64,000 bases of DNA, taken from positions 3,991,911 through 4,055,910 of the forward strand of contig NZ_LR723670.1 in NCBI RefSeq assembly GCF_902502825.2, written 5' to 3'. The position numbers and the translations under genes were made by a program. The stretch's first letter is position 1, and each line of letters opens with the position of its first letter. Below the pieces are notes generated by a model. It did not search any database. It saw only the letters and a list, made by a program, of their open reading frames with translations, and had not been told where the DNA came from. The DNA is from Pseudorhizobium flavum. Lineage in GTDB: Bacteria > Pseudomonadota > Alphaproteobacteria > Rhizobiales > Rhizobiaceae. Shown here piece by piece: positions 55,998-64,000 of this stretch.

Positions 55998-56447
55998 ATG
56001 TCACAGACAGTGATGGGGCGTGTTGGCAGTATGGCAGGGGCTTTGTTCAGCATAGAGACGAAGTTGCGCGATTGCGGCTTGCGGCCGACGCGCCAGCGCA
56101 TCGCCCTCGCCGAATTGCTTTTCGCCAAGGGTGACCGCCACCTGACGGTGGAAGAACTGCACGAGGAGGCAATTGCCGCCGATGTGCCGGTCTCGCTCGC
56201 CACGGTTTACAATACGCTGCACCAGTTCACGGAAGCAGGGATGATCCGCGTGCTGGCGGTCGAGGGCGCCAAGACCTACTTCGACACCAACGTCTCCGAC
56301 CACCATCACTTCTTCATAGAGGGCCGCAACGAGGTCCTGGACATCCCCGTCAGCAATATCGAGATCGGCAACCTGCCGCCCGCTCCGGAAGGGATGGAAA
56401 TCTCCTATGTCGATGTCGTGATCCGGCTCCGCGAGAAGAAGAGCTAG
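55998..56447 (+). CDS. irr: Iron response regulator Irr (Fur family)
   Basis: The 149-residue version from ATG 55998 fits the usual length; ATG 56013 or 56031 are alternatives, and no start has a strong ribosome-binding site. The winged helix shows RDCGLRPTRQRIALAELLFA and PVSLATVYNTLHQFTEAGMI. The dimer part has VSDHHHFFIEGRNEV with three histidines, the haem-binding segment of Irr. Irr represses haem synthesis genes and controls iron uptake when iron is low. The short N-terminal haem motif of Bradyrhizobium Irr is not present. Its neighbour fabA is divergent, as in other rhizobia. Confidence 0.94.
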   Translation: MSQTVMGRVGSMAGALFSIETKLRDCGLRPTRQRIALAELLFAKGDRHLTVEELHEEAIAADVPVSLATVYNTLHQFTEAGMIRVLAVEGAKTYFDTNVSDHHHFFIEGRNEVLDIPVSNIEIGNLPPAPEGMEISYVDVVIRLREKKS

Positions 56448-56452
56448 ATTTC

Positions 56453-57091
56453 TCAGCGTTTGCCGATGACATCTTCCGGATCGCGCCCGGCTCTCGGCCG
56501 GTACCGCGGGATGGTCCACCCGTAGCGAATCCCTCCGCCACGCAGCCCAAATGCAACGACGAAACCCGCGGCCGAGCTTGCAAGCGACGGCATGCCCAGG
56601 ACTTCGAGCAGGGTGAAGGCCCCGGCGCCGGCAAGTGCGGCGGAAATATAGACCTCTGAGCGCAGGAGAACGGAAGGTTCGTCGGCCAGCGTGTCGCGGA
56701 GGATGCCGCCGCATGTGGCCGTCAGGACGCCTGTCACGATGGCGATCGATGCCGAGCCCGTCGAGGCGAGCCCAATGGCGGCACCCATCACGCTGTAGGC
56801 CGAAAGTCCGACTGCGTCGAGCCAGAGCAGCAGCCGGTATCGCCACTCGACGAGATGGGCCGCGAAGAACACGACGACACCGGTGGCGACGCAGGCGAGG
56901 ATGTAGGCCGGGTCGACGACCCAGAAGACGGGCGTCCGTCCTAGAACAAGGTCCCGGAGCGTTCCGCCGCCGACGCCGGTCAGCGCCGCGAAGAAGAGGA
57001 AGCCGATGATGTCGAGCTGCTTGCGCGAGGCTGCCAGTGCGCCAGTCGCGGCAAAGACCACCACACCGGCGTAGTCCAGTATGTAGAGCAC
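56453..57091 (-). CDS. Trimeric intracellular cation channel (TRIC/UPF0126) family protein
   Basis: GTG 57091 has GGAGGGTGAG upstream. The 212-residue membrane protein has seven helices in two repeated halves. The family motifs GVGGGTLRDLVLGR and TCGGILRDTLADE each carry the glycine kink and charged pair of the channel pore. Prokaryotic members conduct K+ or other small cations. It converges on irr with a 5-base gap and has no partner genes. Confidence 0.92.
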   Translation of the reverse strand: MLYILDYAGVVVFAATGALAASRKQLDIIGFLFFAALTGVGGGTLRDLVLGRTPVFWVVDPAYILACVATGVVVFFAAHLVEWRYRLLLWLDAVGLSAYSVMGAAIGLASTGSASIAIVTGVLTATCGGILRDTLADEPSVLLRSEVYISAALAGAGAFTLLEVLGMPSLASSAAGFVVAFGLRGGGIRYGWTIPRYRPRAGRDPEDVIGKR

Positions 57092-57193
57092 GTCTCACCC
57101 TCCAGCGTCGCGCAAGTGCCATGCGTTAGCACGGCTTCATGTATTCGGTCTTCTTACGCGCGTCGCGCGAGGAGGCGAAGGGGTTAGGAGCCA

Positions 57194-57673
57194 ATGCCCG
57201 TGAAAAAGCATCTGATCATCGCCGCGCAGGTCCTAGCGCTGGCGCTCGTACCGACGGCAGCACCGGCGCAGCAGCAGTTGTTGAACGATCCGGAGATCTA
57301 CGAGAAGGATCACTTCCGCAAACAGTGCAAGATCGCCCAGTTCGGCAGCGGCTTCATGACCCGGCTGGACATCAACAATGACGGCATTGTCGATGCCGTC
57401 AGCAATCATGGCGAGATCACCTGCGACGGGACGCGCGGCCCGGACTGCAATGAAGACGGTTGCCCCTACAACTTCTATCTGCGAGCCAAGGAGGGCGGCT
57501 ACTTCATGATCGCCACCGCCCGTGTCTACGGCTACGATTTCATCAAGCGCTTTGGCAACATGGTCTTCGTGATGAAGATGCACCCGCGCTTCTGCGAGCG
57601 CACGGACGACAAGCCCTGCGAGATGACCGTCCGCGTGCGCGGCGGACGCTTCGTGACGATCTCGCGGAAGTAG
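57194..57673 (+). CDS. Exported small protein with an EF-hand-like loop, unknown function
   Basis: A 159-residue protein with a signal peptide (about 1-26, ending AAPAQQ). Residues near 60 carry DINNDGIVDAV, a DxNxDG calcium-binding loop. Cysteines in CDGTRGPDCNEDGCPYNF and CERTDDKPCEMT could form disulfides. The pattern suggests a periplasmic protein, perhaps calcium stabilised. I do not recognise the family. It lies 3 bases from the convergent YdcF-like gene. Confidence 0.75.
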   Translation: MPVKKHLIIAAQVLALALVPTAAPAQQQLLNDPEIYEKDHFRKQCKIAQFGSGFMTRLDINNDGIVDAVSNHGEITCDGTRGPDCNEDGCPYNFYLRAKEGGYFMIATARVYGYDFIKRFGNMVFVMKMHPRFCERTDDKPCEMTVRVRGGRFVTISRK

Positions 57674-57676
57674 CAG

Positions 57677-58468
57677 TCATTCAGCGGGGAAGACGCTGTC
57701 GATGCGCCCGGTGGCATAGTAACCGAGCAGGCCCAGCCACTCACGCACCGCAGTCGAGGTCAGCTGCGCATTCGAGGTAGGCTGGGTGAAGTCGAAGCCG
57801 AGGCGCAAGATGCCGCTCGTTCGGTAGTCGACCGGCCAGGGTGTAACGGGTATGCCTGCCCTTCGGAAGAGCCCCATCGACCGCGGCATGTGAAAGGCGG
57901 AGGTTACCAGGAGGCAGTCCGTGATGCCTTCTCGCGCCAGAACATCCTTTGTCTGCTGCGCATTTTCATAGGTGGTGCGTGAAGCGTTCTCTTTCACCAG
58001 CCGGTTCGGCGGGATGCCGAACGCAGAGAACAGGCGCTCCGATGCACTGGCCTCGCCCTCGTAGGCGCCGCTGATCGACCCGTCGCCGCCGGAGACCAGG
58101 ACGCGGGCTTGCGGATGACGAAGCGCGAGCCGAAGCGGCTCGACGAATCGTTCGGCCGCCTGGTTGAACTCCACGCCGCCGCGGCTGGTGGTGACCTCGT
58201 TTTCCATGGCGCCGCCGAGGATGAGGATGCAGCTCACCTCCCGCGGCTCCTCCGACGGCTTCGCAAACCTCGCTTCCAGCACCTGCAGGGCAACGCCGCC
58301 TGCCGTCGTATAGAGCGTCACGAAAAGGACGAGAGCGGCGAGCGCTGCCGCAATCCCGCCGGTACGGCGAAAGCCGGTAAACGCCAGCAGGGCACTGACA
58401 GCCGAAAGAAGGAAGGCAAGGGAGAGCGGCTGGACTGCGAGCCAAAAGAGTTTGGAGAGGATGAACAT
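57677..58468 (-). CDS. YdcF/ElyC (DUF218) family membrane protein
   Basis: A 263-residue protein with two N-terminal transmembrane helices (about 10-32 and 38-58) and a periplasmic DUF218 domain containing ILILGGAMENEVT, VLVSGGDG and CLLVTSAFHMPRSMGLFRRA. ElyC and SanA relatives affect envelope integrity and peptidoglycan precursors. The start at 58468 is followed by the DUF1275 gene upstream with a 33-base gap. Confidence 0.88.
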   Translation of the reverse strand: MFILSKLFWLAVQPLSLAFLLSAVSALLAFTGFRRTGGIAAALAALVLFVTLYTTAGGVALQVLEARFAKPSEEPREVSCILILGGAMENEVTTSRGGVEFNQAAERFVEPLRLALRHPQARVLVSGGDGSISGAYEGEASASERLFSAFGIPPNRLVKENASRTTYENAQQTKDVLAREGITDCLLVTSAFHMPRSMGLFRRAGIPVTPWPVDYRTSGILRLGFDFTQPTSNAQLTSTAVREWLGLLGYYATGRIDSVFPAE

Positions 58469-58501
58469 GGTGAGATGTGTCGCCGCATTCGATCTGCGCT
58501 G

Positions 58502-59221
58502 TCAACGCCGCCGCCGGCCTTTCGGCACGATCGGTTGCTGGAAATGGAGATGAAGCGGGCGCGGCAGGAAGACCGTCGCAATGGCGATGGTCACGATGCC
58601 GATCACCACGGCCCACAATGCATCCTTGCCGAGCCAATTGGTCAGGAAGGCGCCTGAGACTGCACCGGCAGCCATGCCGCTCCACGGGATCGTCTGTATC
58701 ACCCAACCTGTCGGATTGCGGTCGCCGACGATCCACCGGCCGACCCCCCGCCCGAACCGGGACAGCGCCCCGGTTATATAGGTCAGGCCGATCGGCAGGC
58801 CCTCGATGTGCTCCACCGTGGCGTTGATCATGCCCATTGCCAGGATGATGAGGTAGAACTGGATGCGACGATAACCTTCGTCGGGCATCAGGGCCGCGAC
58901 CGCGACGACAAGAGCGACGCTGGCGAGGACGGCGAAGGTCCGGCGGGTGGAGAGCGTATGGGCGATGATGATCCCCAGCGCATTGCCGATGATGAAGACC
59001 CAGAGTGCCGCGAGCAGGACGATCGCATGCCCATAGTTGCCGTCGGCGAAGGAGAGCGCGGCGCGCGTCGTGTTGCCCGTCATGAAGGATACGAAGTCGC
59101 CGGTAAGCAAAAGACCGACGGCATCGGTCATTCCTGCAATGAAGGAAATGGCCGCGACGAGCATCAGCCCCGTTACGGTGCGTCTGGTGCTGACGAGATG
59201 TCGGCGTCTGGTAAGCGTCAT
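58502..59221 (-). CDS. DUF1275/YoaK family membrane protein
   Basis: A 239-residue integral membrane protein with six or seven helices and the conserved AGMTDAVGLLLTGDFVSFMTGN opening and GNALGIIIAHTL middle. Function is unknown in this family. It lies upstream of the YdcF-like gene on the same strand. The 114-base gap to the next gene contains no obvious signal. Confidence 0.86.
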   Translation of the reverse strand: MTLTRRRHLVSTRRTVTGLMLVAAISFIAGMTDAVGLLLTGDFVSFMTGNTTRAALSFADGNYGHAIVLLAALWVFIIGNALGIIIAHTLSTRRTFAVLASVALVVAVAALMPDEGYRRIQFYLIILAMGMINATVEHIEGLPIGLTYITGALSRFGRGVGRWIVGDRNPTGWVIQTIPWSGMAAGAVSGAFLTNWLGKDALWAVVIGIVTIAIATVFLPRPLHLHFQQPIVPKGRRRR

Positions 59222-59335
59222 GTGCAGTCGGCCCTGGAGCGTCGGTAAGCGTAGGTCGTTGCACCCTAGCCTCGCATCGAGGCTGGATGGAAGCCGCTTC
59301 GTCTATGACCTGTTGCCGCGGACACCGGCGCTTCC

Positions 59336-60547
59336 TCAGCGACCGGCGAGCCACTCCTCGATACCGCGCGCGGCAGCTCGTCCGGTGGCGAGGCAGGCCG
59401 TGAGGAGGTAGCCGCCGGTCGGCGCCTCCCAGTCGATCATCTCGCCGGCGACGAACACACCCGGGAGCTGCTTCAGCATGAACGTCTCGTCGAGTGCGGA
59501 CCAGGCGATGCCACCCGCAGACGAGATCGCCTCCTCGATCGGTCGTGGCCGCAGGAGCGGGATCGGCAGCGCCTTGATGCGGGAGGCGATCGTCTCTGCA
59601 TCGAGGAGGGAGGCATCCGGAACGCACTCCCGTAGCAGCGCGGCCTTCACGCCGTCCAGCCCCGTTGCCTTGCGCAGCCGGTTGGCGAAGCTTGCCTTGC
59701 GGTCCTGTCGAGCGAGATCGCGGGCAAGCCGGCCCTCTATTCGCCCGGGCGCGAGATCGACTACGAGCGCCGCTCCGCCTGTCAGCTCCAGCTGGTCGCG
59801 CAGCGCTGCGGCATGAGCATAGACGAGGCTGCCTTCGATGCCATGCCGCGAGATGACGAATTCCCCCTGGATCGTGCCGGCCTCTGATGTCGCGGTCACT
59901 GATTTGACCGGGGATCCAGCGAACCGTTCGCGGAAGGCGTCGCTCCAGGCGACGTCGAAACCGCAATTGGCGGGGCGGAAGGGAATGATCCGGACGTTGC
60001 GCGCCTTCAGCCACGGCACCCAGGCGGCATCGGAGCCGAGGCGTGGCCAGCTGGCGCCGCCGAGGGCGAGAAGGCATGCGTCCGCGCGAACGAGCAAGGG
60101 GCCGGCCGCGGTGTCGAACGCATACCCGCCATTCTCGAACCCGATCCAGCAGTGGCGCGGCATGAGCCGGACCCCCTGGTGCTCCAGCCGGCGCAGCCAG
60201 GACCGCAGCAGCGGCGAAGCCTTCATGACCCTCGGGAATACACGCCCCGAGCTTCCCACGAAGGTTTCCGTACCAAGACCTTGGGCCCAGTTGCGGATGT
60301 CCTGCGGGGTAAACTCATCCAGTGCGGGGCGCAGCCGCGCGTTGGCGCTGCCGAAGCGGGTTCGGAACGTCTTGAATTCTTCCGAATGGGTGATGTTGAG
60401 CCCGGACTTGCCCGCGAGCAGGAACTTGCGGCCGAAGGTCGGCATGGCATCATAGACCGTGACGTCGCAGCCGTCAGCCGACAATACCTCGGCGGCCATG
60501 AGCCCCGCGGGTCCGCCGCCGATGATTGCGATCGTCTTGCCTTGCAT
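59336..60547 (-). CDS. NAD(P)/FAD-dependent flavoprotein, HI0933/YhiN family (TIGR03862-like)
   Basis: A 403-residue protein with a dinucleotide fold at the N-terminus (IIGGGPAGLMAAEVLSADG), a central FGRKFLLAGKSGLNITHSEE segment and a C-terminal LPGVFVAGEMIDWEAPTGGY, all typical of this flavoprotein family. Its substrate is unknown. It seems monocistronic, 44 bases downstream of the broken zinc-finger gene on the same strand. Confidence 0.9.
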   Translation of the reverse strand: MQGKTIAIIGGGPAGLMAAEVLSADGCDVTVYDAMPTFGRKFLLAGKSGLNITHSEEFKTFRTRFGSANARLRPALDEFTPQDIRNWAQGLGTETFVGSSGRVFPRVMKASPLLRSWLRRLEHQGVRLMPRHCWIGFENGGYAFDTAAGPLLVRADACLLALGGASWPRLGSDAAWVPWLKARNVRIIPFRPANCGFDVAWSDAFRERFAGSPVKSVTATSEAGTIQGEFVISRHGIEGSLVYAHAAALRDQLELTGGAALVVDLAPGRIEGRLARDLARQDRKASFANRLRKATGLDGVKAALLRECVPDASLLDAETIASRIKALPIPLLRPRPIEEAISSAGGIAWSALDETFMLKQLPGVFVAGEMIDWEAPTGGYLLTACLATGRAAARGIEEWLAGR

Positions 60548-60591
60548 TCGCGCCGTCTAGCATGCCAGGCGCGGCAAGGGGAGGTGGTTTG

Positions 60592-60774
60592 TCAGCCGGC
60601 GCCGCCAACCGGCGTGAGCACCTTGCCGGTGCCGCCGCAGTCTTAGCATTCGGAGCCATCGATCCGGCCGGAGCCCGAGCAGCGGCGGCAGGTATTTTCC
60701 GCCGCATTGGGTGTGCCGGGCGGCACGGCATCTGAATTTCTATGGTTTGGGTCGCGAGGCTCGCTATCACTCAT
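60592..60774 (-). pseudogene. Small DnaJ-type zinc-finger protein gene interrupted by an in-frame TAA
   Basis: The ATG at 60774 follows GGAAGG. The frame reads through 60 codons to TGA at 60592, except for a TAA at codon 44 (60643-60645). The protein would hold two CxxC pairs: CRRCSGSG and, across the stop, C-stop-DCGGTGKVLTP. These form a CxxCxGxG DnaJ-like zinc knuckle, so the stop removes the last cysteine and the tail. Without the stop it would be a 60-residue microprotein of the kind seen in rhizobia. It may be a pseudogene, a 43-residue product, or a sequence error. TAA is not a recoded codon here. Confidence 0.75.
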
Positions 60775-60829
60775 GATCGATCCTTCCGTTGAAGAACCGG
60801 CCGGCCCTCGTGGAGCCGGCCAGCAGGGG

Positions 60830-62533
60830 TCATTCCGCCGCCTGGCTCCGGGTCATGCCCTCGTTCGGCAGCTTGCCCATCAGGACTTCCTCGGCGGAGG
60901 CCTTGTAGTTCTTCACCGAACTCGTCCACTGGCCCCAGACCGTCGGATCGATCTTGTCGCCATTGTTGCCCAGGTTCTGCAGGCGCCTCTGGTCCTCGTC
61001 CGTGAGGATCTGCTTCGGCAGCGGACCGAGCTTCCTGACGTCGTCGGCACTGATGCCGAGCTTCTCGCCGACGCGACGACCGTAGTCGTCATGGACGAGG
61101 AAGAAGTGCCAGACCATGCGCTCCTGGACGTCGCGCTCGCACTGGCCGAGCAGGTCGCCCATGTTGAAGACGAGGTCGTCGCGTTCCCAGTCCATCATCG
61201 TGCAGTAGCGGCCACGCGCCTGGACATAGTCGTTACGACGCTCCAGCACGCTGCGCGTCAGGCGGCCATGGATCTCCGGCGGATTGTTCGGCTGCTCGAC
61301 CGGGCTCTCGGTGAGGCCGTTGTGGATCGAGGGCTCGTAGTTGACATGCGGGTTCTGGCCTGGCGCCATCTCGCGGCGATAGGACATCGTACCGCCGGAG
61401 AGGTTGGTCGCGACCTTGGCGTTCTTCGCCTGGTTCACCGGCAGTTGCAGGTAGTTTGTTCCGACGCGATAGCGCTGCGTGTCGGAATAGGAGAAGGTGC
61501 GGCCGACCAGCATCTTGTCGTCAGAGAAGTCGAGGCCATCGACAAGCACGCCGGTGCCCATGGCGATCTGTTCGTTCTCGTTGAAGAAGTCCTCGACATT
61601 GCGATTGAGCGTCATCGTGCCGATGTGGCGGAGCGGGAAATCCTTCTCCGGCCAAATCTTCGTGTCGTCCAGCGGATCCCATTCGAGCTCCGGATGATCA
61701 TGGTCTTCCATGATCTGCACATACATGTCCCACTGCGGATACTCGCCCCGTTCGATGGCGGTAAAGAGATCCTTGGAGGCCGAGCCGAAATCCTGGCCCT
61801 GCACCTTGGCCGCTTCCTCTGCGGTGAGGCTCGCAATGCCGCAGCGTGGATGGAAGTGATACTTGACCAGACAGGTCTCACCCTGGGCATTGACCATCTT
61901 GTAGGTGTTGACGCCAAAGCCCTCCATGTGGCGATAGCTTGCCGGAATGCCGCGCGGCGAGAAGAGGTGCGTCAGCATATGCATGGATTCAGGCGTCTGC
62001 GACATGAAGTCGAAGATGCGGTTCGGCTCCTGCCGGAAGGTCACCGGATCGGGCTTCAGGGAGTGAATCACGTCCGGGAACTTGATTGCATCGCGGATGA
62101 AGAAGATCGCAAGGTTGTTGCCGACAAGATCCCAGTTGCCGTCTTCGGTATAGAACTTGACGGCAAAGCCGCGTGGGTCACGCGCAACCTCTGATGAATC
62201 GCGGCCGCCGATCACGGTGGAGAAACGGATCGCGAGCGGGGTCTTCTTGCCGGCCTGCTGGAAGAGCTTGGCGCGCGTGTACTTCGAAGCCGGCTCGTCG
62301 CCGATCTTGCCGGTCGCCTCGAACTCTCCGTAGCAGACGAAGCCGCGTGCGTGGACAACCCGCTCCGGAATGCGCTCGCGGTCGAAATGAGTGATCTTTT
62401 CGAGGAACTGGTAGTTCTCGAGCGTCGCCGGACCACGTGAGCCTACCGTGCGCTGCGACTGGTTGTTGGCGATCGGATGGCCCTGACGGTTGGTGAGCAC
62501 CCTGTCGCCGCCGGACATGTTCTTCTCGTCCAT
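60830..62533 (-). CDS. Monofunctional haem catalase
   Basis: ATG 62533 with AGGAGGG upstream is the start; the frame runs on upstream without similarity. The 567-residue enzyme dismutates hydrogen peroxide. The distal histidine is in [16 protein letters not shown] near residue 61, the asparagine in [12 protein letters not shown] near 134 and the proximal tyrosine in [14 protein letters not shown]. The protein is somewhat longer than clade-3 catalases because of a C-terminal extension of about 60 residues containing [20 protein letters not shown] do not assign katA, katB or katE. No regulator is adjacent. Confidence 0.93.
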   Translation of the reverse strand: MDEKNMSGGDRVLTNRQGHPIANNQSQRTVGSRGPATLENYQFLEKITHFDRERIPERVVHARGFVCYGEFEATGKIGDEPASKYTRAKLFQQAGKKTPLAIRFSTVIGGRDSSEVARDPRGFAVKFYTEDGNWDLVGNNLAIFFIRDAIKFPDVIHSLKPDPVTFRQEPNRIFDFMSQTPESMHMLTHLFSPRGIPASYRHMEGFGVNTYKMVNAQGETCLVKYHFHPRCGIASLTAEEAAKVQGQDFGSASKDLFTAIERGEYPQWDMYVQIMEDHDHPELEWDPLDDTKIWPEKDFPLRHIGTMTLNRNVEDFFNENEQIAMGTGVLVDGLDFSDDKMLVGRTFSYSDTQRYRVGTNYLQLPVNQAKNAKVATNLSGGTMSYRREMAPGQNPHVNYEPSIHNGLTESPVEQPNNPPEIHGRLTRSVLERRNDYVQARGRYCTMMDWERDDLVFNMGDLLGQCERDVQERMVWHFFLVHDDYGRRVGEKLGISADDVRKLGPLPKQILTDEDQRRLQNLGNNGDKIDPTVWGQWTSSVKNYKASAEEVLMGKLPNEGMTRSQAAE

Positions 62534-62682
62534 CGTCTTCCCTCCTGTTTTCTTGGAATTTAGGAGGGCGCGACGATACCCGCACGCCCCCGTGAGGAAA
62601 CACCCGGACGACCAATGGGTTCCCGGGGCCACCGGAAAATGGGAACGGGCGGCGTCGTGCCGCCGCCCGCTCAGCCTTAACG

Positions 62683-64000
62683 TCAGTTGCGGGTTCCATA
62701 GCCGCCGCCGGTGGGCGTCACGACGGTCACCGCTTCGCCGGCTTCGAGGATGGTCTGGCCGCAGCCGCCGAGGTCTTCGAGCCGCCCATCGAGCCGCCGG
62801 ACGATGGTCTGGCCGAGCTCACCGGCCTCGCCGCCCTCAAGGCCATGCGGCCGAATGGTGCGGTGGGAAGAGAGGATCGCGCAATCCATCTTCTCCAGGA
62901 AGCGGATGGTTCGCTTCGTCCCATTGCCGGCCGACCACTTGCCCTTGCCGCCGGAGTTCTCCCGGATGTGGAAGTCCTCGAGCAACACGGGATAGCGCGT
63001 CTCCAGGATTTCGGGATCGGTGAGGCGCGAATTGGTCATGTGGACATGCACCGCATCTGTGCCGTCGAAGCCCGTCCCATCGTTGAAGACGCCGGCGGGC
63101 GAGCCGGAGCAGAGCGTTTCATAGTACTGATAGGTTTCGTTGCCGAAGGTCAGGTTGTTCATCGTGCCCTGGCTGGCGGCGATCGCACCGAGAGCGCCGA
63201 ACAGGGCATTTGTGACGTGCTGGCTGGTCTCAACATTGCCGGCAACGACCGCGGCCGGATATTGCGGCTTCAGCATCGAACCCTCGGGCACGATGATGCG
63301 GATCGGCCGCAGGCAGCCGGCGTTCATCGGGATCGAGCTTTCCACCATGACCCGGAAGACATAGAGAACCGCCGCGCGGGTGACGGGCTCGGGGGCGTTG
63401 AAGTTGTTCGGCTTCTGCGGGCTGGTGCCGGTAAAGTCGACCGTCGCCTCGCGTTTTTCCTTGTCGACGGTGATCTTCACCCTGATCGTGCTGCCCTGGT
63501 CCGTGTCGTAGGAGAATTCGGAATCTCCGAGCTTCTCGACCACGCGGCGCACGCTCTCCTCCGCATTGTCCTGCACATGGCCCATATAGGCCTGCACCAC
63601 ATCGAGCCCGAACTGCGCGATCATCTTGCGCATCTCGTGCACGCCCTTTTCGTTTGCGGCGATCTGGGCGCGCAGGTCTCCGACGTTCTGGGCGACATTG
63701 CGTGCGGGATAGGGGTGATCGGAAAGAAGACGGGTAATGCCGGCCTCGTCGAAGCGTCCCCGATCGACCAGCAGCACGTTGTCGAAAAGAACGCCTTCCT
63801 CGTCGACAGTGGTGGCGAGCGGCGTCATGGAACCGGGGGCGGTGCCGCCGACATCCGCATGATGGCCGCGCGAGGCGACGTAGAAGAGGATATTCTTGCC
63901 CTCGCCATCGAAGACCGGGGTCACCACCGTGATGTCCGGAAGATGCGTGCCGCCGTTATAGGGGGCATTCAGGGCGAAGACGTCACCCGGACGAATCTTT
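62683..64000 (-). CDS. Hydantoinase B/5-oxoprolinase B-domain protein, 5' truncated by window end
   Basis: The frame is open to base 64000; coding continues through [20 protein letters not shown], a typical HyuB opening region, so the true start lies beyond the window. The visible 438 residues have [40 protein letters not shown] and [17 protein letters not shown], all of this family. It may be the B part of a fused ATP-dependent 5-oxoprolinase or a separate hyuB subunit. 5-Oxoproline is a product of gamma-glutamyl-compound breakdown, so a metabolic link with the gamma-glutamyltransferase at 10-12 kb is possible, but distance argues against joint regulation. Confidence 0.9.
   Translation of the reverse strand, partial: KIRPGDVFALNAPYNGGTHLPDITVVTPVFDGEGKNILFYVASRGHHADVGGTAPGSMTPLATTVDEEGVLFDNVLLVDRGRFDEAGITRLLSDHPYPARNVAQNVGDLRAQIAANEKGVHEMRKMIAQFGLDVVQAYMGHVQDNAEESVRRVVEKLGDSEFSYDTDQGSTIRVKITVDKEKREATVDFTGTSPQKPNNFNAPEPVTRAAVLYVFRVMVESSIPMNAGCLRPIRIIVPEGSMLKPQYPAAVVAGNVETSQHVTNALFGALGAIAASQGTMNNLTFGNETYQYYETLCSGSPAGVFNDGTGFDGTDAVHVHMTNSRLTDPEILETRYPVLLEDFHIRENSGGKGKWSAGNGTKRTIRFLEKMDCAILSSHRTIRPHGLEGGEAGELGQTIVRRLDGRLEDLGGCGQTILEAGEAVTVVTPTGGGYGTRN

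Noticed and set aside
57966..60077. 703-codon minus-strand open frame across three genes
   Set aside because: It overlaps the YdcF-like, DUF1275 and flavoprotein genes, which have clear motifs in another frame.
60643..60645. Recoded stop (selenocysteine or pyrrolysine) in the zinc-finger gene
   Set aside because: The codon is TAA, which neither system uses, and no suitable RNA element was seen.
1..64000. CRISPR arrays, tRNA or rRNA genes, insertion sequences, prophage
   Set aside because: No direct-repeat arrays, tRNA-like cloverleaf segments, transposase or phage motifs were recognised on reading; a tRNAscan or IS search would be decisive.

Overview
The window is high-GC DNA from an alphaproteobacterium, most likely a member of the Rhizobiaceae. 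The best evidence is the block rbfA-truB-rpsO-pnp, an RsmC-like methyltransferase, fabI-fabB-fabA and a divergent irr, an order I recall from rhizobia. A pccB/pccR-type divergent pair, a YghU-type glutathione transferase and a Rieske/ferredoxin-reductase demethylase pair fit the same group. I cannot fix the genus.

Layout. 1-4.1 kb: the 3' part of a TPP-dependent decarboxylase-like gene and a complete TRAP transporter (P, Q, M). 4.3-10.1 kb: a small secreted protein, then a peptide-type ABC importer in which one permease is fused to an ATPase. 10.2-15.9 kb: gamma-glutamyltransferase, a GbcB/GbcA-like Rieske demethylase pair and a divergent core-MetE methyltransferase. 16.0-20.9 kb: a TPP riboswitch leading an operon of a ThiX-like permease, a ThiY-like binding protein, a fused TRAP QM subunit and a TRAP P subunit. 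20.9-24.8 kb: an exonuclease-CBS-nucleotidyltransferase protein, an LhgO-like oxidase and a small secreted protein. 24.8-34.1 kb: the propionyl-CoA to succinyl-CoA route (mutase, pccA, pccB) with its divergent PccR-type regulator. 34.1-36.3 kb: polyol dehydrogenase, BTLCP cysteine protease and a small secreted protein. 36.6-42.5 kb: a second TRAP system with Ldh2-family and SDR dehydrogenases and a divergent GntR regulator carrying two helix-turn-helix domains. 42.5-47.4 kb: a frameshifted polysaccharide co-polymerase/BY-kinase, a PPP-family phosphatase, a membrane protein and a DUF475 protein. 47.7-56.4 kb: the translation/RNA block and the unsaturated fatty-acid block with irr. 56.4-64 kb: mixed housekeeping genes, a nonsense-disrupted zinc-finger microprotein, catalase and the end of a 5-oxoprolinase-like gene.

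The window is dominated by solute uptake joined to catabolism: three TRAP systems, one peptide-type ABC importer and one ThiXY-like pair. The most unusual unit is the TPP-riboswitch operon, in which an ABC permease and binding protein have no ATPase but are translationally coupled to a complete TRAP transporter. This suggests TRAP-mediated uptake of thiamine or a precursor. Two genes carry single lesions (BY-kinase frameshift, zinc-finger nonsense codon) that are either real or assembly errors. No tRNA, rRNA, CRISPR array, prophage or insertion sequence was recognised.
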